From contig ACOK01000088.1 of the NCBI GenBank assembly GCA_000174895.1, positions 1 through 37,626 on the forward strand: 37,626 nt of DNA, read 5' to 3'. Positions 29,697-37,454 of the stretch are shown in pieces. This DNA comes from Ruminococcus flavefaciens FD-1. GTDB taxonomy: Bacteria; Bacillota; Clostridia; Oscillospirales; Ruminococcaceae. Both the position numbers and the translations under genes were made by a program. How positions within the stretch are numbered: position 1 is the stretch's first letter; each line of letters opens with the position of its first letter. The notes under the pieces were generated by a model. That model was not told the DNA's origin and searched no databases. It worked only from the letters and a program-made list of their open reading frames with translations.

Positions 29697-29945
29697 TTAT
29701 TCTTGATATATAAATTCATGATAATATTCACAAAGATATTCCAGATCTTCTTTTTTATATCTTTTATGTTCATCTTGCTTCTTATTCTTTTCAATCACAA
29801 GTCTGCAACATCTGCCTGTAACATCCAAGACCTTACGAGATATTTCATTTAGTTCAGCAAATCCAGTAGGATCACCCCTGCGTGTGCAGGGAAAAGTAGA
29901 ATTTTTGCCCATTATAGGGCGCACCTGAAAAAATGATAAATTCAA
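29697..29945 (-). other. Small charged open frame, doubtful
   Basis: An 82-residue frame whose end (VIEKNKKQDEHKRYKKEDLE then YLCEYYHEFIYQE) reads like coding sequence. Its only start codon and first ~20 residues, however, lie in the gamma repeat and the CRISPR-like repeat, and there is no ribosome site. It may be the tail of a lost gene or chance. No family recognised. Confidence 0.2.
29869..29896 (-). CRISPR. Solitary type I-E-like CRISPR repeat (relic)
   Basis: On the plus strand it reads GGATCACC-CCTGC-GTGT-GCAGG-GAAAAG. As I remember the Firmicute/actinobacterial type I-E repeats, they begin GTTTTCCCCGC and end GGGGGTGATCC on the other strand; this matches closely, with a paired C-to-T / G-to-A change in the stem that keeps the hairpin. 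No second repeat at 60-62 nt spacing on either side and no cas gene in the window, so at most a relic. Confidence 0.4.
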
Positions 29946-30145
29946 ACTTATCTGGTGTGCGCCCTATAATGGGCAAAAATTAATACTGAAAGTTTTAGGA
30001 AGGGAGTTTGAGGGCAGCGCTCCCCACAGTGTGGGGAGATGTCAGCGCAGCTGACAGAGGGGACCGCCTCCGTCAGAGGACCCCTTTTTCAAAAGGGGTT
30101 CCCTCAATAGACACGTGTAAAAACTTCTGTAAGAGTACCGAGGTT
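29898..30145 (+). mobile_element. Gamma-family element, left-truncated copy
   Basis: From AGAATTTTTGCCC onward it matches the complete copy (11719-11958) almost base for base through to GAGTAC (30134-30139) and GGTTAA, but the left ~110 bp are missing. The 23-bp perfect stem (29902-29924 with 29957-29979) is identical to that copy, whereas the 32-nt loop (29925-29956) is unrelated. Both copies include CTCCCCACAGTGTGGGGAG and TCAGCGCAGCTGA palindromes in the right half. Confidence 0.85.
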
Positions 30146-30221
30146 AACGGAGAGCCTTCTTTTTTGATCATAACGGAAATCTTAACGGAAATCTGCTGTT
30201 TTTTAATTTCCCGAAGCATAA

Positions 30222-30264
30222 CAGAAAAAAATAAAGCCTATGTTTTCAGCTAAACATAGGCTTT
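30222..30264 (-). terminator. Terminator of the tRNA-Ala gene
   Basis: Minus strand: a 13-bp perfect stem AAAGCCTATGTTT (arms 30252-30264 and 30233-30245) with a 6-nt loop, followed by a T run (30222-30232). Confidence 0.88.
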
Positions 30265-30269
30265 TATTC

Positions 30270-30345
30270 TGGTGGAGCATAGGGGATTCGAACCCCTGAC
30301 CCCCACACTGCCAGTGTGATGCGCTCCCAACTGCGCTAATGCCCC
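30270..30345 (-). tRNA. tRNA-Ala, anticodon GGC
   Basis: A 76-nt cloverleaf including an encoded CCA end. The acceptor stem GGGGCAT/ATGCTCC contains G3.U70, the alanine identity pair. The D arm is GCGCAGTTGGGAGCGC; the anticodon stem is CACAC/GTGTG with GGC in the loop; the T arm is GGGGTTCGAATCCCC. GGC reads the GCC alanine codon. It is a single gene, with its own promoter and terminator, not in an rRNA cluster. Confidence 0.97.
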
Positions 30346-30354
30346 ATTAGTGTT

Positions 30355-30383
30355 ATTATAGCATAGCAATTACGAAAAGTCAA
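30355..30383 (-). promoter_or_regulatory. Promoter of tRNA-Ala
   Basis: Minus strand TTGACT (30383-30378), 17 bp, TATAAT (30360-30355), about 10 bp before the mature 5' end. Confidence 0.88.
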
Positions 30384-30488
30384 TAGTTTTGCGTGAAAGT
30401 ATTTCGGCAACAAAATACAACGGCCGGTCATTATCCACGTGCGGAGTGAATATAATACAGCAGTAACAATTCTCGAAAGGATACCGCT

Positions 30489-31628
30489 ATGAAAAAAATA
30501 CTTGCTGTAATGGCACTTTCCGCTTTTCTGCTGGGCAGATGCACTCCCGCAGCAATGCCCGAAAACCTGAAGCAGCCCGATCCTGCGGCTGTTTCAGAAG
30601 CTGCTGCAAACAAAGAATATGCACCGCTGAACTACGAATACCAGAAAGGAATGTGGATACCCTATCTTGACTACGCTGAGTATATGCAGGGCAAAACTGC
30701 CGATGATTTCCGCTCAGCCATAAGAAAGCGGCTTTCCGATGCCGCTGACAGCGGAACGAACACCGTCTACGTCCACATCCGCCCCACAGGCGATGCATAC
30801 TATAAATCCACGTTTTTTCCGAAGGGACGCTATCTTGACGGAGACTATGACCCGTTGGAGATAATGCTTGACGAGGCCCACAAGCTCGGACTTTCCGTTC
30901 ACGGCTGGATAAATCCTCTGCGCCTGCAAACCGCCGAAGAAATGGAAACAGTCCCTGACAGTGCCATAACGAAGCAGTGGTACTCATCAGGCGACAGCAT
31001 GAATATCGGCGAGACAGGCGGGCGCTTGTATCTCCGCCCCGATTCTCCCGAGGTCAGAGAACTTCTCGCCAATGAGATACGTGAGATAATCGGCAGTTAC
31101 GATGTGGACGGCATTCACATTGATGACTACTTCTACCCCGACACCGATCCCTCATTCGACTCCGAAAGCTTTGCTCTCAGCGGAGAGTCCGACCTGACAA
31201 AGTGGCGGACCGATGCCGTATCCGAAATGGTAAAGGCTATGTATTCCGCTGTCAAGGATACAGATGAACGGGTGCTGTTCGGCATAAGTCCTCAGGGCAA
31301 TGTCAGGGCCGATTATGAAACGCAGTACGCTGATGTTCGCCGCTGGATATCGGAAAAAGGATTCTGCGACTATATAGTTCCGCAGATATACTACGGATTC
31401 AAAAACGAAACGCTCCCTTTCACTTCTGTGCTGGAGGAATGGGAGCGCATGGCTGAAAACAGCAATGTCCGCCTTATCATCGGTCTGGGAGCATACAAGC
31501 TGGGCAAAGAGGACCGCTGGGCAGGCGAATCGGGCGAAAGTGAATGGCTGGACGATCCCGGTATCATTGATAAACAGACACAGGCAGTGCTTGACTCATC
31601 CGCCGACGGGTATGCTGTTTATTATTAA
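30489..31628 (+). CDS. GHL10 (DUF187/COG1649) glycoside-hydrolase-like exported protein
   Basis: A 379-residue exported protein. The signal peptide is MKKILAVMALSAFLLGRC; the LLGRC sequence resembles a lipobox but has Arg at -1, which is unusual, so lipidation is doubtful. The TIM-barrel domain of the GHL10 family (about 50-375) shows GMWIPYLDY at the start, NTVYVHIRPTGDAYY, GLSVHGWINPLR, the acidic strand VDGIHIDDYFYPD and YIVPQIYYGFKNE. The family is thought to act on cell-wall or surface glycans but has no settled substrate. AAAGGAT precedes ATG 30489; a TATAAT at 30451 is a possible -10 without a good -35. The protein ends abruptly at GYAVYY, earlier than I expect for this family, and its stop codon lies in the target duplication of an alpha element. 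Confidence 0.88.
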   Translation: MKKILAVMALSAFLLGRCTPAAMPENLKQPDPAAVSEAAANKEYAPLNYEYQKGMWIPYLDYAEYMQGKTADDFRSAIRKRLSDAADSGTNTVYVHIRPTGDAYYKSTFFPKGRYLDGDYDPLEIMLDEAHKLGLSVHGWINPLRLQTAEEMETVPDSAITKQWYSSGDSMNIGETGGRLYLRPDSPEVRELLANEIREIIGSYDVDGIHIDDYFYPDTDPSFDSESFALSGESDLTKWRTDAVSEMVKAMYSAVKDTDERVLFGISPQGNVRADYETQYADVRRWISEKGFCDYIVPQIYYGFKNETLPFTSVLEEWERMAENSNVRLIIGLGAYKLGKEDRWAGESGESEWLDDPGIIDKQTQAVLDSSADGYAVYY

Positions 31629-31965
31629 GGTAACACCGCACAAAGCTTGTGCTGAAGATGCGCCGACAGATTTTTTCGTCAGATTGTATAGAAATTCCGC
31701 AGGCATACTATCGTATGTCAAGGGATTTCTGTGCAAGATGGCGGAAAATATGAACCTGTCCACATAGGGTGAATGTGCGAATTTTCAGGCATAATTTTGT
31801 CGGTGACAAGGCAAAAATCCGCCGACGGGCTGTCGCCCTTCAAGGATTTTTAACGCAGTCACCGGCAAAATTTGACGAAAAGACGTGCATGAATCCCTAT
31901 GTGGACAGGTTCTATGTCCGCAGATTCAGTGCAAAGCCGTCAGGTGGGCTTTGTGCGGTGTTGCC
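31629..31965 (+). mobile_element. Alpha miniature element with nested beta, at the stop codon of the GHL10 gene
   Basis: Ends GGTAACACCGCACAAAGC (one mismatch) and the perfect right end, flanked by TTAA (31625-31628 and 31966-31969). The left TTAA contains the TAA stop of the preceding gene. Length is 337 bp, one more than the copy at 24640. Confidence 0.9.
31752..31912 (+). mobile_element. Beta miniature element (161 bp), second insertion into alpha
   Basis: Same perfect 18-bp inverted ends and same length as at 24775, but inserted about 20 bp further left in alpha. Flanked by TAT (31749-31751 and 31913-31915), a single TAT in the equivalent uninterrupted sequence. Internal sequence nearly identical to the first copy. 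Confidence 0.92.
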
Positions 31966-31987
31966 TTAAGGCAAGGGATTACAATCG

Positions 31988-32172
31988 TGGACGCTCGGAA
32001 AGCATCCCTACAATACGGCTATTCTGCGTGAACGAATTTGGTAGGGGAGCCCGCCCTCGGGCTCCCGAAATTTTTTCGATAGATTGAAGGACCGCCAAAG
32101 GCGGCCCCTACAAATGCTACATAAATATATTATTCAAGAAGTGCCAGCGGGCGAGCGGAACTCGCCCCTACA
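31988..32172. repeat. Cluster of delta-family palindromes
   Basis: Between the alpha element and the minus-strand membrane gene: about 31988-32011 (GACGCTCGGAAAGCATCCCTAC), 32041-32066 (GTAGGGGAGCCCG...CGGGCTCCC), 32089-32112 (GACCGCCAAAGGCGGCCCCTAC) and 32147-32172 (GCGGGCGAGCGGAACTCGCC then CCTAC). No gene. Confidence 0.7.
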
Positions 32173-32175
32173 CTT

Positions 32176-32709
32176 TTATTCAGCGTTATTCTGCTCTGTA
32201 CGGAGTCTTGCAGGCAGGAACTTGGAGATATTCTCCAGCATCTTCTCATCGGGGCAGAATATCAGCCTTGTCTTTCCGTGTTCTTCGTGGGTGAAGTCTG
32301 CGTAATACTCATGAGCGGCAATATTATCAGTAGCCATTACCAGTGTCATTTCCTCGGTCTCTTTCATATTATCATCGTACTTTCCGAAAGCCGTGAACTG
32401 TCTCACCTCTGTGGAGACCATTGATGTACGCTTTGACTTTGCGGTTATCTTGTCGATATCAAGCTCACCGTTGGTGAATGCGTATTCATACTCCACATAG
32501 GAATTGCGGTACATGAAAAAAGTACCGTATCCGCTGGCGGCTGCAAGAAGCAGACCGAAAAATGCTCTCAGCGGATTGCCGAGCTGAAGAAGTGCAAATG
32601 CCGCAAGGCACACTGTAATGAGTATACCTATCACAAGCAGGGCATTCTTTCTTGTTTTATCGGATGAAGTCTCGTTTCTTTTAACGAGCTGTTCAGCAAA
32701 ATTATCCAT
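32176..32709 (-). CDS. Hypothetical membrane protein with two spans and a PH-like cytosolic domain
   Basis: A 177-residue protein with a charged N-terminal helix, two adjacent membrane spans (about residues 23-45 and 48-67) separated by a tight turn, then a soluble beta-rich domain of about 105 residues (VEYEYAFTNGELDIDKITAK, VSTEVRQFTAFGKYD, KTRLIFCPDEKMLENISKFL) that resembles bacterial PH-like domains. I cannot assign a function. The ribosome site is weak (AAAGTGAG about 9 bases upstream of ATG 32709). Promoter at 32763-32791. The gene between pheS and pheT (34330) has the same layout of two spans plus a soluble domain and may be a distant relative. Confidence 0.78.
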   Translation of the reverse strand: MDNFAEQLVKRNETSSDKTRKNALLVIGILITVCLAAFALLQLGNPLRAFFGLLLAAASGYGTFFMYRNSYVEYEYAFTNGELDIDKITAKSKRTSMVSTEVRQFTAFGKYDDNMKETEEMTLVMATDNIAAHEYYADFTHEEHGKTRLIFCPDEKMLENISKFLPARLRTEQNNAE

Positions 32710-32762
32710 TATCTTTTCTCACTTTCCATAGACTTACCGTACTTTAAAGGCACAGTAATTAT

Positions 32763-32791
32763 ATAATATCATAAATTTTCAGTAATTTCAA
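32763..32791 (-). promoter_or_regulatory. Promoter of the PH-like membrane gene
   Basis: Minus strand TTGAAA (32791-32786), 17 bp, TATTAT (32768-32763). Divergent from the pheS promoter, with 9 bp between the -35 boxes. Confidence 0.65.
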
Positions 32792-32800
32792 GAAAACCTC

Positions 32801-32829
32801 TTGATTTTTTCAGAAAACGTTATTATAAT
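32801..32829 (+). promoter_or_regulatory. Promoter of the pheS leader
   Basis: TTGATT (32801-32806), 17 bp, TATAAT (32824-32829). Transcription would begin at about 32836, the start of the T-box leader. Confidence 0.82.
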
Positions 32830-32835
32830 ATTATT

Positions 32836-33079
32836 ATAACCCTATGACTGAGAGAGTAGGTATGTCAGAGTTTCCGCAGAGAGGGGCAGTATGGTGCGAA
32901 TGCCCTGCTACGATGCATATTGAAGTTCACTCACGAGGGGCGGAACGGAAGTGTCACTGATTCGTGATATTGTAGGCTCTGACGTAGGTCTGCGTTAAAG
33001 ACAAGAGAGTGTCGGCTCTCCTGACAATGGGTGGTATAAAAGCAAGTTGAAGTCTTGTCCTGTTGGGCAGGACTTTTTT
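32836..33079 (+). ncRNA. T-box leader, phenylalanine specific, with terminator
   Basis: A tRNA-sensing transcription control element in front of pheS. Features in order: stem I with AGAGAGTAGG, the distal GCAGAGAG...TGGTG block (32877-32896), the specifier region TTGAAG-TTC-A with TTC (Phe) at 32926-32928, the T-box sequence TGGGTGGTA (33028-33036) that pairs with the tRNA acceptor end, and a terminator AGTCTTGTCC/GGGCAGGACT (33051-33060 with 33065-33074) plus seven T. Uncharged tRNA-Phe should stabilise the antiterminator and switch on the downstream genes. Confidence 0.92.
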
Positions 33080-33080
33080 A

Positions 33081-33219
33081 ATTCGTAATGCGTAATTCGT
33101 AATTAAGCTGACTCGCTGCTCTCGCTAAATTTAAAATTCATAATTCGTTACGAATGTACAATTATTCAATTCATGTCAGAAAAATAATTACGCATTACGC
33201 ATTACGAATTACGCATTAT
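33081..33219. repeat. Inverted epsilon repeats between T-box terminator and pheS
   Basis: ATTCGTAATGCGTAATTCG (33081-33099) and its complement-like array of CATTACG/GAATTACG words (33186-33219) face each other across about 80 bp. In RNA they would form one long AU-rich hairpin ending 8 bp before the pheS ribosome site. Confidence 0.65.
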
Positions 33220-33237
33220 TATTTCTGAGGTGATAAA

Positions 33238-34266
33238 ATGAAAGAACAGCTGGAAAAAATCGAAGCGCTGGCTAAGCAGGAGCTTACTTCCTGTACCGAG
33301 ATCAAGGCGCTGGACGACCTGAGGATAAAATTCCTCGGAAAGAAAGGTGAGCTCACCGCTATTCTCAAGCAGATGGGTAAGCTCTCCGCTGAAGAAAGAC
33401 CTGTTATCGGTCAGCTTGCCAATAAGGTAAGAGCTGATATCGAGGATGCTCTCAACACCAAGCTGAACGCTCTGAAGTCAGAGGCTCAGTCCGCTAAGCT
33501 TAAAGAAGAAACTATCGACATCACTCTCCCCGGAACTCACGCTCCTTTCGGTAAGTTCCACCCTCTCACTAAGGTTGAGAACGAGATCCGTGAGATCTTC
33601 ATAGGCATGGGCTTCAACATCGCTGACGGTCCCGAGATCGACGACGATTACCACGTATTCGAGGCTCTCAATCTTCCTCCCGATCATCCTGCAAGAGATA
33701 CTCAGGATACTTTCTACATCGAGGGCACAAACGAGACTATCCTTCTCCGTACACAGACTTCATCCGTTCAGGTACACGTTATGGAGACACAGAAGCCCCC
33801 TATCCGTATAATCTCACCGGGTCGAGTTTTCCGTTCTGACGCTGTTGACGCTACACATTCTCCTCTCTTCCACCAGATAGAGGGTCTTGTTATCGACAAG
33901 GGCATCACTATGAGTGACCTGAAAGGTACTCTCGAAATGCTGATGAAGAAGCTCTACGGCAACGACTGCAAGCTCCGTTTCCGTCCTCACCACTTCCCTT
34001 TCACCGAGCCAAGCTGTGAAGTTGATATTAGTTGCTTCAACTGCGGAGGCAAGGGCTGCTCAATGTGCAAGGACGAGGGCTACATCGAACTCCTCGGCGC
34101 AGGTATGGTACACCCGAAGGTACTGGAGAACTGCGGTATCGATCCCGAAGAATATTCAGGCTTTGCATTCGGTCTCGGTCTTGAGCGTATGGTTATGGGC
34201 CGCTACGATATCAACGATCTCCGTCTTCTCTATGAGAACGATGTGAGATTCCTGGAGCAGTTCTGA
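33238..34266 (+). CDS. pheS: Phenylalanine-tRNA ligase alpha subunit
   Basis: A 342-residue catalytic subunit of the alpha2beta2 enzyme that charges tRNA-Phe. It has an N-terminal coiled-coil tRNA-binding arm (1-85, KIEALAKQELTSCTEIKALD), then the class II core: motif 2 region VFRSDAVDATHSPLFHQIEG, RPHHFPFTEPSCEVDI, GCSMCKDEGYIELLGAGMVH and motif 3 FGLGLERMVMGRY near the end. Length is typical. TGAGGTGA precedes the ATG. It is controlled by the T-box leader and is first in a pheS-orf-pheT cluster. Confidence 0.97.
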   Translation: MKEQLEKIEALAKQELTSCTEIKALDDLRIKFLGKKGELTAILKQMGKLSAEERPVIGQLANKVRADIEDALNTKLNALKSEAQSAKLKEETIDITLPGTHAPFGKFHPLTKVENEIREIFIGMGFNIADGPEIDDDYHVFEALNLPPDHPARDTQDTFYIEGTNETILLRTQTSSVQVHVMETQKPPIRIISPGRVFRSDAVDATHSPLFHQIEGLVIDKGITMSDLKGTLEMLMKKLYGNDCKLRFRPHHFPFTEPSCEVDISCFNCGGKGCSMCKDEGYIELLGAGMVHPKVLENCGIDPEEYSGFAFGLGLERMVMGRYDINDLRLLYENDVRFLEQF

Positions 34267-34329
34267 TATTCAGAAGACAGCTGCTGGACCGAAGATAAGC
34301 TTATCCGCTGATACCATGAGGTTTTTATT

Positions 34330-34896
34330 ATGAATAAGCACGAGAGAGAACTTGTTGTATTGGAAAGAATAGTAAACGACAAACGCAAAAACGAAAAGAC
34401 AGGTCTGTACATCGGCATCCCCATGTTTCTGGCAGCAGGCAATATGTTGACCTATATTGCTTACACCATGACCGGTTCTCTGCTTGCCTGTCTTGCTGCG
34501 GCAGCGCTTACAATTACTATCATCGCTTTACTGGTCAGGGATTACCTTACCATTGAAAAGAAGATAGACGCTATGTATCCTCCCCTCGGCATAAGCACCG
34601 ATGAGGAAATGGAGGCTATTCTCGAAAGCAGCAGAAGGATAACTAATACCGTTTTTATGTCTGACCGTTATCTCATCAATTTCGACGAAATGAGAGTCAT
34701 TCAGCTTTGCGATATAAAGAAAGTCAAGCCTGTGGATGTAAAAAACGATGACTACACATCCTATATGTTAAAGCTTGTAATGAACAACGGCAAAAATATG
34801 CAGATAGCCTTCAGCGGCAAGAATATCCGCAACGACGCAGTAAAGCTTCTCTCAACATATTCAGGCCTTGTGGACGGTCAGAAGTATATCAACTGA
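34330..34896 (+). CDS. Hypothetical two-span membrane protein between pheS and pheT
   Basis: A 188-residue protein with a basic head (residues 1-25), two membrane spans (about 26-46 and 49-70, FLAAGNMLTYIAYTMTGSLL then AALTITIIALLV), and a soluble C-terminal domain of about 110 residues (NTVFMSDRYLINFDEMRVIQ, SYMLKLVMNNGKNMQIAFSG) suggestive of a PH-like beta barrel. No family name that I can support. The ribosome site is poor (CATGAGG about 6 bases before ATG 34330). Sitting 63 bp after pheS and 85 bp before pheT, it should be transcribed under the same T-box. That makes an aromatic-starvation link possible, but chance insertion is equally compatible. Confidence 0.8.
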   Translation: MNKHERELVVLERIVNDKRKNEKTGLYIGIPMFLAAGNMLTYIAYTMTGSLLACLAAAALTITIIALLVRDYLTIEKKIDAMYPPLGISTDEEMEAILESSRRITNTVFMSDRYLINFDEMRVIQLCDIKKVKPVDVKNDDYTSYMLKLVMNNGKNMQIAFSGKNIRNDAVKLLSTYSGLVDGQKYIN

Positions 34897-34981
34897 ACAA
34901 CGTTATACATTACATACTGTATCAGTTGCCGTGAATGCGGTATACAGCTGTTTAAAAGAAAATAACGAAAGGAAAAAATAT

Positions 34982-37438
34982 ATGAATTTATCAATGAAAT
35001 GGCTCGGCGATTACGTAAAAGCCGATATGCCTGTTAAGGATCTCTGCCATGCCCTCACAATGAGCGGTTCAAAGGTAGAGTGCTTTGAAGAAGAAGGAAA
35101 AAATATATCCAAGGTAGTAGTCGGAAAGATACTCTCCAAGGGCCCTCACGAAAACGCTGATGCACTTTTCGTATGCCAGGTGGATATCGGTGCTGACGCT
35201 CCCATACAGATAGTTACCAACGCCAAGAACGTCAAGGAGGGCGACCTCGTTCCTGTTGCTCTGGACGGTGCTGTTCTCCCTGAGGGCAAGATCAAGAAGT
35301 GCAAGATGCGTGGAGTTGAAAGCTTCGGTATGTTCTGCGGACTTGATACTCTCGGTCTCACAGCTCACGATTTTCCATACGCTGACCCCGAGGGCGTTTT
35401 CGTTATCGAGGAAGACTGCCAGCTCGGTCAGGACATCCACTCTGCTATCGGTCTGGACGATACTTCCATCGAATTCGAGATCACTTCAAACCGTCCTGAC
35501 TGTCTCAGCGTTATCGGCCTTGCAAGAGAGACTGCTGCTACCTACGGCACAGAACTGAATGTAAAAGCTCCCGAATTCAAGGGCGTTGACGGCGATATCA
35601 ACTCTATGCTGAAAGTCGATATCCACAACACAGAGAAGTGCCAGAGATACTGCGCAGGTATCGTCAAGAACGTAAAGATAGGCCCTTCTCCAAGATGGAT
35701 GAGAGAGAGACTCCGTGCCAGCGGTGTACGTCCTATCAACAACTTCGTTGATATCACAAACTATGTTATGCTGGAATACGGTCAGCCTATGCACGCTTTC
35801 GACCTCCGCTACGTTGAGGGCGCACACATCAATGTCCGCAACGCAAAGAACGGCGAAAAGATAATGACTCTCGACGGCGTTGAGCGTGAACTTACTGACG
35901 ATATGCTGGTAATCGCTGACGAGAAGAAGCCCGTTGCTGTTGCCGGTATCATGGGCGGCGAGTACAGCGGTATCATGGACGATACTACTACTGTTGTATT
36001 CGAGTCAGCATACTTCGAGCCTTCACAGGTAAGACAGACTTCCAAGAAGCTGAAGCTGAAGTCAGACGCTTCTTCACGCTACGAAAAGGGCGTTGACAGA
36101 CTTATCTCCATGACCTGCTTAAAGCGTGCTTTCCAGCTTGTTGAGGAACTGGGTGCAGGTGAAGTTCTCAACACTGTTATCGACTGCGACTACACAGACA
36201 AGACTCCTGCTTCTGTAGAGTTCAACGCTGAGTGGATAAACAATTTCCTCGGCACTGATATCCCTGAGGCAGACATGATAAAGTACCTTGAGCGCCTTGA
36301 ATTCAAGGTTGAAAACGGCAGAGTGATCGCTCCTTCATTCCGTATAGATATCGGCTGCAAGGCTGACATCGCTGAGGAAGTTGCCCGTATCTACGGCTAC
36401 AACAACATCCCTTCGACTGACTTCCGTGGAGTTGCAAGGGCTGAATTCACAGAGGAGCAGAAGTTTGCACGTACACTGAGAAATGCTGCTGTTTCTCTCG
36501 GCGGATATGAGATAGCTACTTACTCTTTCGTATCACCAAAGTACTTCGACAAGATCAGACTTCCCGAGGGAAGCAAGCTGAGAAACGCTGTAAAGATTGT
36601 AAATCCTCTCGGCGAGGATACAAGCGTTATGAGAACAACTACTGTTCCGTCAATGCTTGACGTTCTTTCATTCAACTACAACAACAGAAACGAAAAGGCC
36701 TGCCTCTTTGAAATTTCAAAGGAGTACCTCCCTGCTTCCGAGGAAAAGCCTTACATCAACGGCGACACACTTGCCAACAACGGCGAAAAGAAGCACAAGT
36801 ACCAGTATTCACTTCCTGATGAGCCTCAGAGACTCACTATCGGTATGTACGGCGGAAACTGCGATTTCTACACCATGAAGGGCATGATAGAGCAGATACT
36901 CGCTGAGCTGAAGATAGATGACGTTGAGTACAAGAGAGCTTCTGACTGCGAAGTATTCGACGAGAAGTCAGCATTCCATCCCGGAAGAAGCGCTGTTATC
37001 GTCAAGAACGGCGTACATCTCGGTATCTTCGGCGAGATACACCCTGCTGTACAGGAGACCTACGAACTCGGCGTAAAGACATATGTGGCCAAGCTTTGCA
37101 TCCCTGAGATGATGGAGCTTGCTGCTGACAAGATAACATATCAGCCGCTTCCCAAGTTCCCTGCAACTACCCGTGACCTCAGCCTCCTTGTAGACGAGGA
37201 TATGCCTGTTGCAGAGCTTGAAAAGGCTATCAAGGGCGCAGTCGGAAAGATACTCGAAAAGGTAACTCTCTTCGACGTTTACCGCAGCGACGACATGAAG
37301 AAAAGCGGCAAGAAGAGTATCGCATACTCTATCTCAATGCGTTCACACGACGGCACACTCACTGATGAACAGGCTGACAGCGCAATGAAAAAAGCACTGA
37401 AAGCCCTCTCAGCTATCGGCGCAGAACTCCGTTCATAA
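34982..37438 (+). CDS. pheT: Phenylalanine-tRNA ligase beta subunit
   Basis: An 818-residue partner of PheS that binds tRNA and edits mischarged Tyr-tRNA-Phe. Domains: an EMAP-II-like tRNA-binding domain (about 40-150, VVVGKILSKGPHENADALFV and IVTNAKNVKEGDLVPVAL); B3/B4 editing domain (about 210-385, including RPINNFVDITNYVMLEYGQP and GIMGGEYSG); B5 domain (about 410-480); catalytic-like core; and the C-terminal ferredoxin-like anticodon-binding domain (about 725-817, FPATTRDLSLLVDEDMPVAE). The start at 34982 is right: MNLSMKWLGDYV is the family N-terminus and AAAGGAAA lies upstream; the frame open from 34868 overlaps the preceding gene. Confidence 0.97.
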   Translation: MNLSMKWLGDYVKADMPVKDLCHALTMSGSKVECFEEEGKNISKVVVGKILSKGPHENADALFVCQVDIGADAPIQIVTNAKNVKEGDLVPVALDGAVLPEGKIKKCKMRGVESFGMFCGLDTLGLTAHDFPYADPEGVFVIEEDCQLGQDIHSAIGLDDTSIEFEITSNRPDCLSVIGLARETAATYGTELNVKAPEFKGVDGDINSMLKVDIHNTEKCQRYCAGIVKNVKIGPSPRWMRERLRASGVRPINNFVDITNYVMLEYGQPMHAFDLRYVEGAHINVRNAKNGEKIMTLDGVERELTDDMLVIADEKKPVAVAGIMGGEYSGIMDDTTTVVFESAYFEPSQVRQTSKKLKLKSDASSRYEKGVDRLISMTCLKRAFQLVEELGAGEVLNTVIDCDYTDKTPASVEFNAEWINNFLGTDIPEADMIKYLERLEFKVENGRVIAPSFRIDIGCKADIAEEVARIYGYNNIPSTDFRGVARAEFTEEQKFARTLRNAAVSLGGYEIATYSFVSPKYFDKIRLPEGSKLRNAVKIVNPLGEDTSVMRTTTVPSMLDVLSFNYNNRNEKACLFEISKEYLPASEEKPYINGDTLANNGEKKHKYQYSLPDEPQRLTIGMYGGNCDFYTMKGMIEQILAELKIDDVEYKRASDCEVFDEKSAFHPGRSAVIVKNGVHLGIFGEIHPAVQETYELGVKTYVAKLCIPEMMELAADKITYQPLPKFPATTRDLSLLVDEDMPVAELEKAIKGAVGKILEKVTLFDVYRSDDMKKSGKKSIAYSISMRSHDGTLTDEQADSAMKKALKALSAIGAELRS

Positions 37439-37454
37439 AAATAAAGGGCACTCA

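Noticed and set aside
30487..30987. 166-residue antisense frame over the GHL10 gene
   Set aside because: A shadow of the coding strand: no ribosome site, no recognisable domain, whereas the plus-strand frame has a signal peptide and family motifs.
31769..31969. Open frame across the beta element and the similar one at 24741-24983
   Set aside because: The frame is nearly the same in both copies because the elements are near identical, but it starts and ends inside the terminal repeats, has no ribosome site and crosses the beta/alpha junction. Beta reads as non-coding.
34868..34981. 38-residue N-terminal extension of PheT
   Set aside because: It overlaps the preceding gene, lacks a ribosome site, and MNLSMKWLGDYV at 34982 is the family N-terminus.
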